64,000 nt of DNA from Ignavibacteria bacterium (GCA_015709655.1 CP054181.1:109262-173261), one strand, 5' to 3'; shown: positions 1 through 8,947, counted from the first letter of the stretch. Made by a program: numbers and translations. The notes: a model not told the origin generated them from the letters alone.

Positions 1-1
1 G

Positions 2-904
2 CTGGTAAATAACGTAATTTACAATGGAATCTGTCGTGTTTTTGGTGGAACAACAGGGGAGGTTGGTAAGGTATCTGGTATTGAAGGTCTGGCTGAAATT
101 GCAGGCATCGAAATGGTTGACCAGAGTCCGATCGGCAGAAGCTCTCGCAGCACACCCGCAACATATACAAAGGTATTCGATCATATCAGGGAAACATTTG
201 CAGCTACTCAGATTTCGCGGCAATTAGGCTGGCGAGCGGGGCACTTTTCGTTTAACGTAGCCGGTGGACGATGCGAGGTGTGTCAGGGTGAGGGGAGAGT
301 GACGATCGAGATGCAGTTTTTACCCGACATTGAGCTGCCGTGCGAAGCTTGTAATGGTACGCGGTATAAGAAAGAAGTCCTCCAGGTTCTTTACAGGGGA
401 AAATCAATCATCGATGTTCTAAACATGACGGTGAACGAAGCACTTCAACATTTTTCAGACGTCCCCAAGGTAGTTCATCGCCTTACCATTCTTCGTGATG
501 TCGGGCTTGGCTATATCAAACTGGGACAGCCGGCTACACATCTCTCCGGTGGAGAGGCACAACGGTTAAAACTGGCTTCGTTTCTTGATGTATCGCACAG
601 CGGACATACCTTATTTGTTTTTGATGAACCCACCACGGGCTTGCATCTTCACGATATCTCGTTTTTGCTTTCGGCATTTGATGCCCTGGTAGATTCAGGA
701 AATACCGTCGTTATTGTTGAACATAACCTACATGTGATTGCCGCTGCAGACCATATTATTGATCTTGGTCCGGAAGGCGGGGTTCACGGCGGCAGAGTAG
801 TTGCAACCGGGACTCCAAAACAAGTTGCTAAGGTTACGGGCTCATATACTGGACAGGCTTTACGTGCGTACTATTCTGCTTCCACAGTCCAGAGCGCGGT
901 ATGA
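2..904 (+). CDS. uvrA: Excinuclease ABC subunit A, C-terminal part (5' end outside window)
   Basis: This is the last 300 or so residues of UvrA, the DNA-damage-recognising ATPase of nucleotide excision repair. The open frame runs from the window edge; the first residues correspond to the sequence just after the Walker A loop of the second ATPase domain, so roughly two thirds of the gene lies upstream. Visible marks are the QSPIGR segment, the second zinc module (CEVC, then CEAC about 40 residues later), the ABC signature LSGGEAQR near base 545 and a Walker B FVFDEPTTGLH near base 620. The segment between signature and Walker B (FLDVSHSGHTLF) departs a little from textbook UvrA, so a UvrA-type paralogue is possible. 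The stop overlaps the next start (ATGA). Confidence 0.9.
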   Translation: MVNNVIYNGICRVFGGTTGEVGKVSGIEGLAEIAGIEMVDQSPIGRSSRSTPATYTKVFDHIRETFAATQISRQLGWRAGHFSFNVAGGRCEVCQGEGRVTIEMQFLPDIELPCEACNGTRYKKEVLQVLYRGKSIIDVLNMTVNEALQHFSDVPKVVHRLTILRDVGLGYIKLGQPATHLSGGEAQRLKLASFLDVSHSGHTLFVFDEPTTGLHLHDISFLLSAFDALVDSGNTVVIVEHNLHVIAAADHIIDLGPEGGVHGGRVVATGTPKQVAKVTGSYTGQALRAYYSASTVQSAV

Positions 905-1899
905 GGCGCTTCATCCATGCAATCATAGCCGTTATCGTTGTTGTAGCAGCCTCAGTCTATGTTTTTCGCTCAGTAAATATCCACCAGCTCATTGAACTTG
1001 TAGTACAAAGCAACGGTTATCTTTTGGCAGCCACCATTCCGGTAACCCTGTATTCACACCTTGTACGCGCACTCCGGTGGCGCAGACTTCTGAGCCACAA
1101 CCCCAAGAGTATTCCGTTACATGATGCCTTTGGAGCCGTCATGATTGGTTATGCAGCCAACACCGTGATCCCGCGAAGCGGTGAACTTGCACGCCCGCTC
1201 TACCTTTCAAAACACACAGGCATTCCCGCCACCGCCTCGGTAAGCAGCGTTGCCCTGGAGCGGATACTTGACGTAGTATTTCTGCTCCTTGGAGTGACTA
1301 TTGCGTCGGTATGGTTTTTCCCGTCGCTTCACGGGGCTCTTTCGCAGTTCAGCCTGGTCTCATTTACGGGTACAGTAGTAATCCCGGCAGCAATTGTGCT
1401 GATTCTCATTACTTCTGTAGCATTCACGAGCACCGTTCCATCCTGTATTCTTAAAATATCGTACAGAATTCATAAACGCTTTGCCGTACAAGTACGCCGA
1501 TGGTTACAGGGAATTGCCGATGGCGTTAGTGTCTTGAACAGACAACGCGCATGGCCGGCTGTATTACTTGAATCACTGTGGATGTGGCTGATTTATCCTA
1601 TTCCGCTGCTTCTTGTTCTCTGGTCACTTAATTTACCGGTACCGTCCGTAGGCTATCCCGATGCTTTCATCATTCTGGTTATCATCACGATTGGGATTAC
1701 AGTTGCGCCTACCCCCGGTGCTATTGGTGTGTACCATGGTTTTGCGCAGTCAGCCTTGGTTACCCTCTATGGCGTTACCCCGGCTCACGGGTTAAGTTTT
1801 GCAGTTATTGCCTGGATGATGAATTACGGCGTTTCATTAATTGTTGGTGGAATTTGGTTCCTTTCAGATAAATTGTGGCTTAAATCTAAACCACTGTAA
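901..1899 (+). CDS. Flippase-like integral membrane protein (UPF0104/LPG synthase TM-region family)
   Basis: A 332-residue polytopic membrane protein with roughly eight hydrophobic segments and short loops. The pattern, including VRALRWRRLL after the second segment, GYAANTVIPRSGELARPL, and the late TPGAIGVYHG motif, fits the lysylphosphatidylglycerol synthase transmembrane-region/UPF0104 family, whose members are thought to move or modify lipids; many lack the cytoplasmic synthase domain, as here. The start overlaps the uvrA stop by four bases, so the two are probably co-transcribed. The substrate cannot be told from sequence. Confidence 0.75.
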   Translation: MRRFIHAIIAVIVVVAASVYVFRSVNIHQLIELVVQSNGYLLAATIPVTLYSHLVRALRWRRLLSHNPKSIPLHDAFGAVMIGYAANTVIPRSGELARPLYLSKHTGIPATASVSSVALERILDVVFLLLGVTIASVWFFPSLHGALSQFSLVSFTGTVVIPAAIVLILITSVAFTSTVPSCILKISYRIHKRFAVQVRRWLQGIADGVSVLNRQRAWPAVLLESLWMWLIYPIPLLLVLWSLNLPVPSVGYPDAFIILVIITIGITVAPTPGAIGVYHGFAQSALVTLYGVTPAHGLSFAVIAWMMNYGVSLIVGGIWFLSDKLWLKSKPL

Positions 1900-1935
1900 A
1901 CTCTACGTGGTATTGTTCACAAATTGCTGTTGCTC

Positions 1936-2946
1936 ATGTCAGTTACAACCGACGTAATAGTTATCGGAGCCGGCCCATGTGGTCTGTTTGCTGTATTCGA
2001 AGCAGGATTGCTTAAGTGGCAGTGCCATGTGTTTGATTATTTACCGGTTCCGGGCGGACAGTGCGCAGAGATCTATCCCAAGAAACCCATCTATGACATA
2101 CCCGGACACCCTGAAATTTTAGCAGGCGACCTGATTGATAAACTTTTACAGCAATGCGTGCCCTTTAAACCAACATTTACACTGGGCGAACGCGTTGATG
2201 AACTTGAAAAACTTGAGTCAGGTTTATTCAGGGTTCGAACTTCGCTGGGTACCGAAGCAATAGGGAAGACTGTTATTCTGGCAGGGGGCTTGGGTTGCTT
2301 TGAACCCCGAAAACCTCAACTGGACCGGCTTGCTTTTTTTGAAGGACAAGGGGTTGAATACATTATTAAAGATCCGGATATTTACGCGGGCAAACATGTA
2401 CTGATTGCAGGCGGGGGAGATTCGGCTGTTGATTGGGCGCATGCCTTAGCAAACTCTTCCGCATCCGTTACTCTTGTCCATCGTAGTCAGTCATTCCGCG
2501 CTGCTCCCGACAGTGTTGAGAAAGTCCTCGCCCTGGCTGAAGCCGGTAAATTGTCAATTATTACTAATGCGAATATTACATCACTCATTGGAGCAGACAG
2601 ACTTTCGGGAGTAATGGTAACCGATAATAATGGTACATCAACACAGTACAATGTTGACCATTTCATCCCGCTATTTGGCTTGAGCCCGAAGCTCGGGCCC
2701 ATAGCCGAATGGGGACTTGCAATTGATAAAAATGCTGTCAGTGTGGATCCAACAACGTTCCAGACATCCGTCGAGGGCATTTATGCCATCGGAGATATTG
2801 CGGAATATCAGAATAAAATCAGACTGATACTATGCGGATTTCATGAAGCAACGATGGCTCTGAATGTTGAGTACCAGCGTCAGCATCCCGACAAGAAACA
2901 TATCGTAAAGCACACCTCTGTTACCGGTATAACCGGTCTTGCTTAA
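1936..2946 (+). CDS. Ferredoxin--NADP reductase, thioredoxin-reductase-like type
   Basis: A 336-residue flavoprotein that would exchange electrons between ferredoxin and NADP(H). The FAD-binding GAGPCG lies at residues 11-16, the PGGQC segment follows near 40, and the NADPH-binding GGGDSA near residue 159; the C-terminal FAD contact is the AIGDIAEY segment. It lacks the CxxC redox pair of thioredoxin reductase, which is the hallmark of the YumC/Chlorobium-type FNR. The ATG at 1936 is preferred over an in-frame TTG at 1924 because the family alignment begins at the MSVTTDVIVIG stretch. It converges with the membrane protein gene 21 bases downstream, with no visible terminator between them. Confidence 0.88.
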   Translation: MSVTTDVIVIGAGPCGLFAVFEAGLLKWQCHVFDYLPVPGGQCAEIYPKKPIYDIPGHPEILAGDLIDKLLQQCVPFKPTFTLGERVDELEKLESGLFRVRTSLGTEAIGKTVILAGGLGCFEPRKPQLDRLAFFEGQGVEYIIKDPDIYAGKHVLIAGGGDSAVDWAHALANSSASVTLVHRSQSFRAAPDSVEKVLALAEAGKLSIITNANITSLIGADRLSGVMVTDNNGTSTQYNVDHFIPLFGLSPKLGPIAEWGLAIDKNAVSVDPTTFQTSVEGIYAIGDIAEYQNKIRLILCGFHEATMALNVEYQRQHPDKKHIVKHTSVTGITGLA

Positions 2947-2967
2947 ACTGCCTTATGCAAAAAGTAC

Positions 2968-3549
2968 TTAGTGTCGGTGCGATGGTATGGTCACTTCAGT
3001 TTCGGTCTTCTTAGCAATGCGCTGTATGGCAGCATACACTGTCAGCAGGATTGCCGTAGAAATCCAAGTACTTACTACACCGTTCAGCAGAAAATTCCCG
3101 CCATTGGGATAAAACTGAAGTCCCGCTGCCAGCGCCATTCCCAACCCATCAACCGTCGATGGGTACAGTGTGCTGTCCATCCAGACTGCCGTATTTGTTA
3201 TCAGATAAAACGCTAAAGCAGATACCGTTCCACCAAGGAACGTGGTTTTAACAACAGACGCGTTGGTAAACAAGCGCCCATAAGCCGCCACCAACACAAT
3301 AGAACCGTACACAACAAACTGCGTTGAATGAAACAAGTATTCAGTACCAAACATAGCACCCAGGACAAGATCACTGATCACCATGGCCGCAATCGGTATT
3401 AGCATTGACCAGAATCGATTTGATATTGCCACGCCCGCAAATAAAGCCATACCAAGTATTGGCGTAAAGTTGGGCCAATGTGGTATTAACCGACCAAATG
3501 CGGCAATCAGAATAAGTGTCGCGACTGAGTAAAATAACTTCATATTCAT
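2968..3549 (-). CDS. DUF6580-like membrane protein (ECF-transporter S-component-like)
   Basis: A 193-residue protein with about five transmembrane segments. The N-terminal pattern GRLIPHWPNFTPI followed by a hydrophobic AGVAISNR segment and the motif PIAAMVISDLVLG is typical of DUF6580-type putative transport proteins, which resemble substrate-binding S components of ECF transporters. An AGGTG Shine-Dalgarno-like sequence precedes the start by a proper distance. It lies 130 bases downstream of sucC on the same strand and could be read from the same transcript. No riboswitch consensus was recognised upstream, so the substrate is unknown. Confidence 0.65.
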   Translation of the reverse strand: MNMKLFYSVATLILIAAFGRLIPHWPNFTPILGMALFAGVAISNRFWSMLIPIAAMVISDLVLGAMFGTEYLFHSTQFVVYGSIVLVAAYGRLFTNASVVKTTFLGGTVSALAFYLITNTAVWMDSTLYPSTVDGLGMALAAGLQFYPNGGNFLLNGVVSTWISTAILLTVYAAIQRIAKKTETEVTIPSHRH

Positions 3550-3679
3550 GATCTCACCTGTATGTTAAATCGTTATGGAAATCACAGCACCATTCTGCAA
3601 TTTCCGTAATTAAAGGATAGGGTAACACAGTGAAAAAACCCACAGTAGCTTTCAATCCGCTTACTTTACATAATGCTGA

Positions 3680-4933
3680 TTATATTTCAACAGATGCTGC
3701 CGCCAAGGCTTCGGTAACCTTTAGAGCTGCTTCCTGTAATGTGTCGGCCACAAGGAAGTTCAGGCCGGAGTTCTTAAGAATGAGTCGGGCTTCTGCAGCA
3801 TTCGTACCATCAAGGCGAACAATTACTGGAACAGTAACCTTAACAATCTCAAGGGCCTGCAAAATTCCGTTGGCAACGCGGTCGCAACGAACGATGCCTC
3901 CAAATATGTTTATGAGAACGGCTTCAACATTGGGGTCGCTCATCATAATCTGAAATGCATTTGCAATTCGTTCTACATTTGCTCCGCCACCAACATCAAG
4001 GAAGTTCGCCGGCGAGCCTCCGGCAATCTGGATGATGTCCATCGTTGCCATTGCAAGTCCGGCTCCGTTTACCATACACCCAACATTACCATCAAGTTTG
4101 ATGTAGTTCAGGTTATACTTTCCGGCTTCGACTTCAAGCGGATCCTCTTCGTCTGAATCGCGCATTGCTGCAATTTCAGGGTGACGGTCAAGAGCATTAT
4201 CATCAACGTTCACTTTTGCATCCAGTGCAACAAACTCTTCAGAGGTAGTTAACACCAAGGGGTTAACCTCGAGTAAGCTACAATCCATCTTCTCGTAGGC
4301 ACTGTACAGCTTTTTTATAAACTGAGCAAAACTTTTGGCCGGCTTGCCTGCCAAGCCCAGCCCAAACGATAGCCGGCGTATCTGGAAATCACTTAAGCCA
4401 AGGAGCGGATCTATGTATTCTTTCAATATCTTATCGGGTGTTTCCTCCGCGACTTTTTCAATTTCGACACCCCCTTCGGTTGACATCATGATCACATTCT
4501 TACTGGTTTGGCGGTCAAGAAGAATTGAGCAATAGTATTCTTTTTGGATGCTGCAACCTTCTTCGATAAGGACCCTACGGACAATTTTGCCTTCTGCACC
4601 GGTCTGAATTGTAACCAGTTTATTACTCAGTAAGCCCTGTGCAACCTGATAAGCTCGGTCACTCAAATTGCCTTCGGTAATGACGGTAACCCCACGCAAG
4701 GGTTTACCAAGAACCTGAATTGGTTCGCCGGTTTCGGGATTGTGCACTGTCCCCTTTCCGCGCCCGCCTGCATGAATCTGTGCTTTAACAACAATTGCCT
4801 TAGCCCCTTTCAGAACAAAATCGGCATACGCAACAGCACCGGCATCGGCAGCAGAAAACACTGCCCTCCCTTTTAGCACCGGTACTCCAAATGAGTGAAG
4901 AAGTTCTTTAGCTTGGTATTCGTGTATATTCAT
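3680..4933 (-). CDS. sucC: Succinate--CoA ligase [ADP-forming] subunit beta
   Basis: The beta subunit of succinyl-CoA synthetase makes ATP or GTP from succinyl-CoA in the TCA cycle. Residues 1-240 carry the ATP-grasp domain (MNIHEYQAKELL start, HAGGRGKG at 54-61, LEVNPLV at 221-227), and the C-terminal CoA-ligase domain has GGIVRCD at 345-351. At 417 residues it is about 30 longer than the usual ~388, from small insertions. A GAGG sequence lies just before the ATG. The alpha subunit sucD is not in this window, so the subunits are unlinked here. Confidence 0.95.
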   Translation of the reverse strand: MNIHEYQAKELLHSFGVPVLKGRAVFSAADAGAVAYADFVLKGAKAIVVKAQIHAGGRGKGTVHNPETGEPIQVLGKPLRGVTVITEGNLSDRAYQVAQGLLSNKLVTIQTGAEGKIVRRVLIEEGCSIQKEYYCSILLDRQTSKNVIMMSTEGGVEIEKVAEETPDKILKEYIDPLLGLSDFQIRRLSFGLGLAGKPAKSFAQFIKKLYSAYEKMDCSLLEVNPLVLTTSEEFVALDAKVNVDDNALDRHPEIAAMRDSDEEDPLEVEAGKYNLNYIKLDGNVGCMVNGAGLAMATMDIIQIAGGSPANFLDVGGGANVERIANAFQIMMSDPNVEAVLINIFGGIVRCDRVANGILQALEIVKVTVPVIVRLDGTNAAEARLILKNSGLNFLVADTLQEAALKVTEALAAASVEI

Positions 4934-4971
4934 TACATCCTCAGGTGTTAAAGCTAGCGTAAATTGCGGTG

Positions 4972-4979
4972 CAAAAATA
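4972..4979 (-). promoter_or_regulatory. Putative -7 promoter element for sucC
   Basis: Read on the minus strand the bases are TATTTTTG, an exact match to the Bacteroidota -7 consensus TAnnTTTG, 38 bases before the sucC ATG. A matching -33 TTTG at the usual distance is not evident. It is inferred by pattern and position only. Confidence 0.4.
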
Positions 4980-5036
4980 CGAACCGTCGGTCAAGGATAA
5001 GTCTGTCATCCTAAGAAACCTAATTTTAATCTTCGC

Positions 5037-5966
5037 ATGCGTATTGCTCGTTGGTATGTGCTTGCCCTTGTGTTGGCGATAATCTGGCTGTCGGCAAAGC
5101 CGCTGTTTAAAAGTCGTGAGCTGGGAAGTAAGGAACGTCCTATCAATCTTATGCTCACACCATCAACGGATGCTCAAGCCATCATCAGGAATGGTGAGGA
5201 GCTTGGAGCCTACTTGTACAAGAAGACCGGGCTCCATGTTCGGGTATCCGTCCCAAACTACTACATCACCGTGGTTGAAGCCTTTGGAACAAGCAGAGCC
5301 GACATAGCCATTATGAATACGTTTTCGTATCTGCTGGCAAACTCGAAATACAATGCACAACCTGTCCTGAAAGTAAAACGCAGGCATGGTGAATTGAGCT
5401 ATAGAGGAGAATTTATCGTGCGAGCCGACAGAGGGATCACGTCGCTTTCGCAACTTGAAGGTAAAACCATTGCGTTTGTTGACCCATCGAGTACTAGTGG
5501 CTATATCTACCCATCCGAAATGTTAAAACGGCAAAACATTAAACCGAAGGAAGAAATGTTTGCAAACGGTCACAGTCAAGTGGTAATGAAGGTTTACCAG
5601 GGCGAGGTAGATGCAGGAGCTGTGTTTTATTCGCCACCTGATACGGTCACGGGTGAGCTTTTGGATGCACGGTGCAAGGTTGCCACGCAATTCCCAGACG
5701 TCTATGAACGGGTTAAAATCATTGCTCTTACGGATCCCATTCCTAACGATCCCGTGGTTGTACGCAACGGATTACCACATGAGATCGTAGAAAAACTTGT
5801 GTCAGCATTAATGGAGTTTCAGACAACGGACCAGGGTAAGGCTGCCTTGATGGCAATTGCGAGCGTAGAAGGGTTTGTGCGCACAAATAACAGCGATTAC
5901 AACGAAGTACGTAACCTTGTAGCCCGGTACGGAATTAACCTGGAGGCTCAACTAAAAAACAAATAG
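5037..5966 (+). CDS. PhnD-like substrate-binding protein (phosphate/phosphonate ABC type)
   Basis: A 309-residue periplasmic binding-protein fold of the PhnD/PtxB/SsuA type. An N-terminal hydrophobic segment (residues 5-20) without a lipobox cysteine would anchor or export it. Recognisable family features are the STDAQAIIRNGEELGAYL segment near residue 45, ADIAIMNTFSY near 90, LEGKTIAFVDPSSTSGYIYP near 145 and GEVDAGAVF near 190. No permease or ATPase partner lies beside it, so it is an orphan binding protein here; the ligand could be phosphonate, phosphite or something unrelated. It converges with the DUF948-like gene five bases downstream. Confidence 0.75.
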   Translation: MRIARWYVLALVLAIIWLSAKPLFKSRELGSKERPINLMLTPSTDAQAIIRNGEELGAYLYKKTGLHVRVSVPNYYITVVEAFGTSRADIAIMNTFSYLLANSKYNAQPVLKVKRRHGELSYRGEFIVRADRGITSLSQLEGKTIAFVDPSSTSGYIYPSEMLKRQNIKPKEEMFANGHSQVVMKVYQGEVDAGAVFYSPPDTVTGELLDARCKVATQFPDVYERVKIIALTDPIPNDPVVVRNGLPHEIVEKLVSALMEFQTTDQGKAALMAIASVEGFVRTNNSDYNEVRNLVARYGINLEAQLKNK

Positions 5967-5971
5967 TCCTG

Positions 5972-6385
5972 CTATCGCGCAAAAATGTTTTTTAACATCC
6001 CGCTGATTCCGCTGATGGTTCCGGACAGAAAACCTGCCAAATCAGCAAGCGGACCCTGTACCTTCTCGAGTAGATCCTGCTGAACAGTTCTGATATCATT
6101 GGCCATTTGTTCAAAGGCTTCAGTACCTTTTGAAATGTGCAACAGGTTGTCATCGATTTTCTCGAGCGTTTTTTCCGACTTCTGAATGAACACTGTTGTT
6201 TCGGACAGAAGCCGAACAGAATGATCCTTCATTTCCGTGATATCTCTGCCCGCCTTCTGAACTACTTCGGTAATCTGCTCTACGCTGCCACTGAAACGCC
6301 TGACAGCAATGGTCAGAACCACAAATAAAAATGCTGCAGCACCGAGTGCTATGCAGGCAAACACGATAAGGACAACGTCATGCAT
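5972..6385 (-). CDS. DUF948-like membrane-anchored coiled-coil protein
   Basis: A protein of 137 residues with one N-terminal transmembrane segment (VVLIVFACIALGAAAFLFVV) followed by a long amphipathic helical region rich in heptad-like hydrophobics, as in DUF948 proteins. The ATG at 6385 is preferred over an upstream in-frame ATG at 6409, since it overlaps the preceding YtxH gene by only eight bases. DUF948 and YtxH genes are commonly adjacent and are linked to envelope or stress functions in other bacteria; the exact role is unknown. Confidence 0.6.
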   Translation of the reverse strand: MHDVVLIVFACIALGAAAFLFVVLTIAVRRFSGSVEQITEVVQKAGRDITEMKDHSVRLLSETTVFIQKSEKTLEKIDDNLLHISKGTEAFEQMANDIRTVQQDLLEKVQGPLADLAGFLSGTISGISGMLKNIFAR

Positions 6386-6737
6386 TCGATTCAGACCCAA
6401 ATGACTCACTACGATCTTTTACTGCCTGGGCACGCTGACGTGCTTCCTGTAAAACAGTGTCGGCGCTGCTAAGAATTGATTCAGCTTGCTGACGCGCACT
6501 GCTGACGATTTTCTGAGCACGTATTCGTCCCTCATTCAGCATCTGTTCACCTTGCGTTTCACCTTTTTTAATAAGGGTGCCAGCCTTATCCAGGAGGTCC
6601 TCTCCAGTTTCAGCAATATCACGGCGCAAATCTCTGCCGCTCTTCGGTGCAAATAACAGTGCAAGCAAGGCCCCTACTGCACCCCCGACAAGAACACCAG
6701 CCAGGAAGGAACCAGTTGCTGAGTTTTTATTATCCAT
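6378..6737 (-). CDS. YtxH domain-containing protein
   Basis: A 119-residue protein with the YtxH signature: a glycine-rich transmembrane helix (GSFLAGVLVGGAVGALLALLF) directly followed by APKSGRDLRRDI, then a long charged helix likely to form a coiled coil. It lies 61 bases downstream of kdsC and overlaps the DUF948-like gene. The family is general-stress related in Firmicutes; no enzymatic function is expected. Confidence 0.75.
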   Translation of the reverse strand: MDNKNSATGSFLAGVLVGGAVGALLALLFAPKSGRDLRRDIAETGEDLLDKAGTLIKKGETQGEQMLNEGRIRAQKIVSSARQQAESILSSADTVLQEARQRAQAVKDRSESFGSESNA

Positions 6738-6798
6738 TGTTATATTTCTCCCAGTTTCTTTGTTAAAGAGTCGTTATTGCTTTTGTTATGACGTAGCA

Positions 6799-7314
6799 TC
6801 ACCAGTTTTCGGGTAATGTTACCGGAAGCCCCTTTTCAGACAATATCAGCTCAATGAACTCACGTACGGCACCATCGCCTCCGTTTGCAGTGCATTTGAC
6901 CATACTTACTGTACGCACCGCAGCAACGGAATCGGCTGGGCAGGCTGTAAGTCCGCACACCCGCATGACCGGAATATCATTTACGTCATCACCAATATAC
7001 GCAACCTGCTCAAGCGTTAAATCCAGGCTGCGCAAAAGGTCTTGGAGGTCAGCGGTTTTATTATGGGAATGCAGTATGACATTTTCGATGTGGAGTTTCT
7101 CTGCCCTGCGTCGGGCTATCGCCGAATCTTCGCTGGTTATTATTGCCGTCTGCAGGCCTGCCCTGTGCCAGAGTGTAATGCCCATGCCATCTCGTGTGGA
7201 AAATCGCTTTAACGCAACTCCATCCGAACTGAAGTACATTGCACCATCTGTCAATGTCCCGTCAACATCCATCGCCAGCAGTTTAACTGCCTTTGCTCTT
7301 TCATGAATTTCCAT
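6799..7314 (-). CDS. kdsC: KdsC-type HAD phosphatase (KDO-8-phosphate phosphatase)
   Basis: A 171-residue haloacid-dehalogenase phosphatase of the small C0-capped, tetrameric KdsC type, which removes phosphate from KDO-8-phosphate on the way to lipopolysaccharide. The nucleophile motif MDVDGTLTDG sits near residues 15-24, the second motif is in AIITSEDS, and the metal-binding GDDVND follows. The ATG at 7314 is chosen over the ATG at 7320 because an AGGGG ribosome-binding sequence lies seven bases before it but only one before the other. Substrate could be another 3-deoxyulosonate phosphate. It is divergent from prmA. Confidence 0.8.
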   Translation of the reverse strand: MEIHERAKAVKLLAMDVDGTLTDGAMYFSSDGVALKRFSTRDGMGITLWHRAGLQTAIITSEDSAIARRRAEKLHIENVILHSHNKTADLQDLLRSLDLTLEQVAYIGDDVNDIPVMRVCGLTACPADSVAAVRTVSMVKCTANGGDGAVREFIELILSEKGLPVTLPENW

Positions 7315-7367
7315 TGTCATTCCCCTTTCGATTAAGACCTTTGTAGAAAGAACGAAACTACACGACA

Positions 7368-8216
7368 ATGCAAAATTCCGAATACACACTGATAACCGTG
7401 GCAGTACCTGAGGAACAAACCGAAGTAGCGACCGCCATTTTTAGTGCATATCCAATCCTCGGGATCGAGGTTGGGCTGGATTCCATGGTGGTCTGCTTTC
7501 CAGGAACGGACTGGAATGAGCAATACCGAGAATCAATGCTCGAGGATTTACATTCAGCAGGGGTTAGTGCAGCGATCATCCGCACTGAAACACTGGCCGA
7601 AAAGAATTGGAACGAAGCCTGGGAAGCCAACATTGAACCAATCGTGGTAAATGAACGAATCACCATTGCTCCGGAATGGCATGCGGACAGCGTCACTGCA
7701 CCCCTTACCCTGATTGTTACGCCCAAAATGTCGTTTGGAACCGGACACCACGCAACAACCCGAATGATGTGCAAATTGCTCGAGACCGAGGTACACCAGG
7801 GGTCAGTCTGGGTTGACGTTGGTACGGGAACCGGAGTACTGGCCATTCTGGCGGTTAAACTGGGTGCTGCTTCGGTGTTTGCTTTTGACAACAATGAATG
7901 GTCAATTCTAAACGCACACGAAAACATCGATAAAAACCATGCCGGGACGCACATTACGCTGGAACAGCTCGACCTGCAAACAGCAACACTTCCTTCATGC
8001 GATGGAATAACGGCGAATTTGTACCGGCACCTAGTAATCCCTTTTGCACCTCACTTTATTGGGGCAGTTAAACCGGGAGGTGTCATTATCGTAAGCGGAA
8101 TCCTGAAGTACGACCGCAATGATGTTGTGCAGCCGTTTACTGCCTTGAACTGTACCATAAAGGCCGAACTTGCCGAAGACGAATGGTGTGCGATTACATT
8201 CGAGACACCGCAGTAG
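7368..8216 (+). CDS. prmA: Ribosomal protein L11 methyltransferase
   Basis: A 282-residue SAM-dependent methyltransferase that trimethylates ribosomal protein L11. The N-terminal substrate-recognition domain is followed by MSFGTGHH at residues 121-128 and the SAM motif VDVGTGTG at 149-156. Post-motif IV reads TANLYRHL where most homologues have N-I-L; the Asn is kept. Length is slightly below the E. coli protein. It starts 53 bases from the divergent kdsC start. Confidence 0.9.
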   Translation: MQNSEYTLITVAVPEEQTEVATAIFSAYPILGIEVGLDSMVVCFPGTDWNEQYRESMLEDLHSAGVSAAIIRTETLAEKNWNEAWEANIEPIVVNERITIAPEWHADSVTAPLTLIVTPKMSFGTGHHATTRMMCKLLETEVHQGSVWVDVGTGTGVLAILAVKLGAASVFAFDNNEWSILNAHENIDKNHAGTHITLEQLDLQTATLPSCDGITANLYRHLVIPFAPHFIGAVKPGGVIIVSGILKYDRNDVVQPFTALNCTIKAELAEDEWCAITFETPQ

Positions 8217-8287
8217 GTGGATTGCGTGTGCTGGCATAGCGTAATTTCTGCTTCGCGCATCCAAGGAATAACGACACTACAGTGTAC

Positions 8288-8491
8288 CTATTTCCGCTTA
8301 AGAATCTCAAGCTGCTCTTCGTGCCGGATCGAATCGATATAGTGCCGCCGAAGCTCTAAACTCTGCTCTTTTTGCTTATACCGCTCGCACTGTCCGCCAT
8401 TGCTAACCAGTGCAAAAAAGACAATAGCAAAAATGAGAACGCCTGCAAATATCCCACGTTTGGTGTTCCTATCTGCATCGGTTGTTGCCAT
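8288..8491 (-). CDS. Small single-span membrane protein
   Basis: A 67-residue protein with a charged N terminus, one transmembrane helix (IFAGVLIFAIVFFALVS) and a charged C-terminal helix rich in Glu, Lys and Arg. No family recognised. It starts five bases after the stop of the next gene upstream on the same strand, so the two likely form one transcript. Confidence 0.5.
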   Translation of the reverse strand: MATTDADRNTKRGIFAGVLIFAIVFFALVSNGGQCERYKQKEQSLELRRHYIDSIRHEEQLEILKRK

Positions 8492-8496
8492 TAGAT

Positions 8497-8913
8497 TTAA
8501 TTATTCCAAAATTGCTGACCAAAGAAGAAGACATTGGTCCCCTTCCGATTCTGCATCATCAGGGCAACATCGTACGTGCAACGTTTTTCCAAATACTCAA
8601 CAGCATCTTCTTCACTCACGTCGGCCAGGAGCGATAACTCAGCCGGGAATACCCTGCCAGACCGTGTTCGAATGAGGTGACGGGTGGCAAGGTCAAGTTT
8701 GGTACGTTCGATTTTAAACTGACGGATACTTGACAGCAATAACCAGGAGCTTGCACCAAGGTGGGCCGATGCCAGTGCAAAACACATCAGCAGGTTCGCA
8801 GAAGATATGGTGTTCTGCAGCCAGCCTGCAACCCCAAAAAGGATGTACACCAGACTGAAGAGTCCGACCATAATTCCGAGCAGATATTTTACACGATACA
8901 GCATAATCTTCAT
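8497..8913 (-). CDS. Hypothetical membrane protein
   Basis: A 138-residue protein with two to three hydrophobic segments in its first half and a soluble C-terminal half. The segment HLIRTRSGRVFPAELSLLAD followed by VSEEDAVEYLEKRC looks like a small winged-helix-like domain of the kind found after membrane segments in other hypothetical proteins, but I cannot name it. Start could also be the ATG at 8904. It is divergent from mfd, with about 35 bases between starts. Confidence 0.5.
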   Translation of the reverse strand: MKIMLYRVKYLLGIMVGLFSLVYILFGVAGWLQNTISSANLLMCFALASAHLGASSWLLLSSIRQFKIERTKLDLATRHLIRTRSGRVFPAELSLLADVSEEDAVEYLEKRCTYDVALMMQNRKGTNVFFFGQQFWNN

Positions 8914-8936
8914 CCAATCACTACAAACTTACAACG

Positions 8937-8944
8937 TAGCTTTG
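8937..8944 (+). promoter_or_regulatory. Putative -7 promoter element for mfd
   Basis: TAGCTTTG matches TAnnTTTG exactly and ends three bases before the GTG at 8948. A transcript beginning 5-8 bases downstream would start at or inside the first codons, so mfd may be leaderless or begin slightly further in. No Shine-Dalgarno sequence is visible. Inferred from pattern only. Confidence 0.4.
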
Positions 8945-8947
8945 TAC

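Noticed and set aside
2226..2245. GGTTCGAAC resembling a tRNA T-loop
   Set aside because: It is inside the ferredoxin-NADP reductase gene and no acceptor, D or anticodon arms can be folded around it.
7358..7954. 198-codon minus-strand frame inside prmA
   Set aside because: It is fully antisense to a well-supported gene and has no signal, domain or start context.
8274..8285. ACACT-AC-AGTGT small hairpin after prmA
   Set aside because: Only a five-base stem without T-run; too weak to call a terminator.
8807..8947. A 47-codon upstream extension of mfd
   Set aside because: It overlaps the divergent membrane-protein gene and has no Mfd-like sequence; the family begins near the GTG at 8948.
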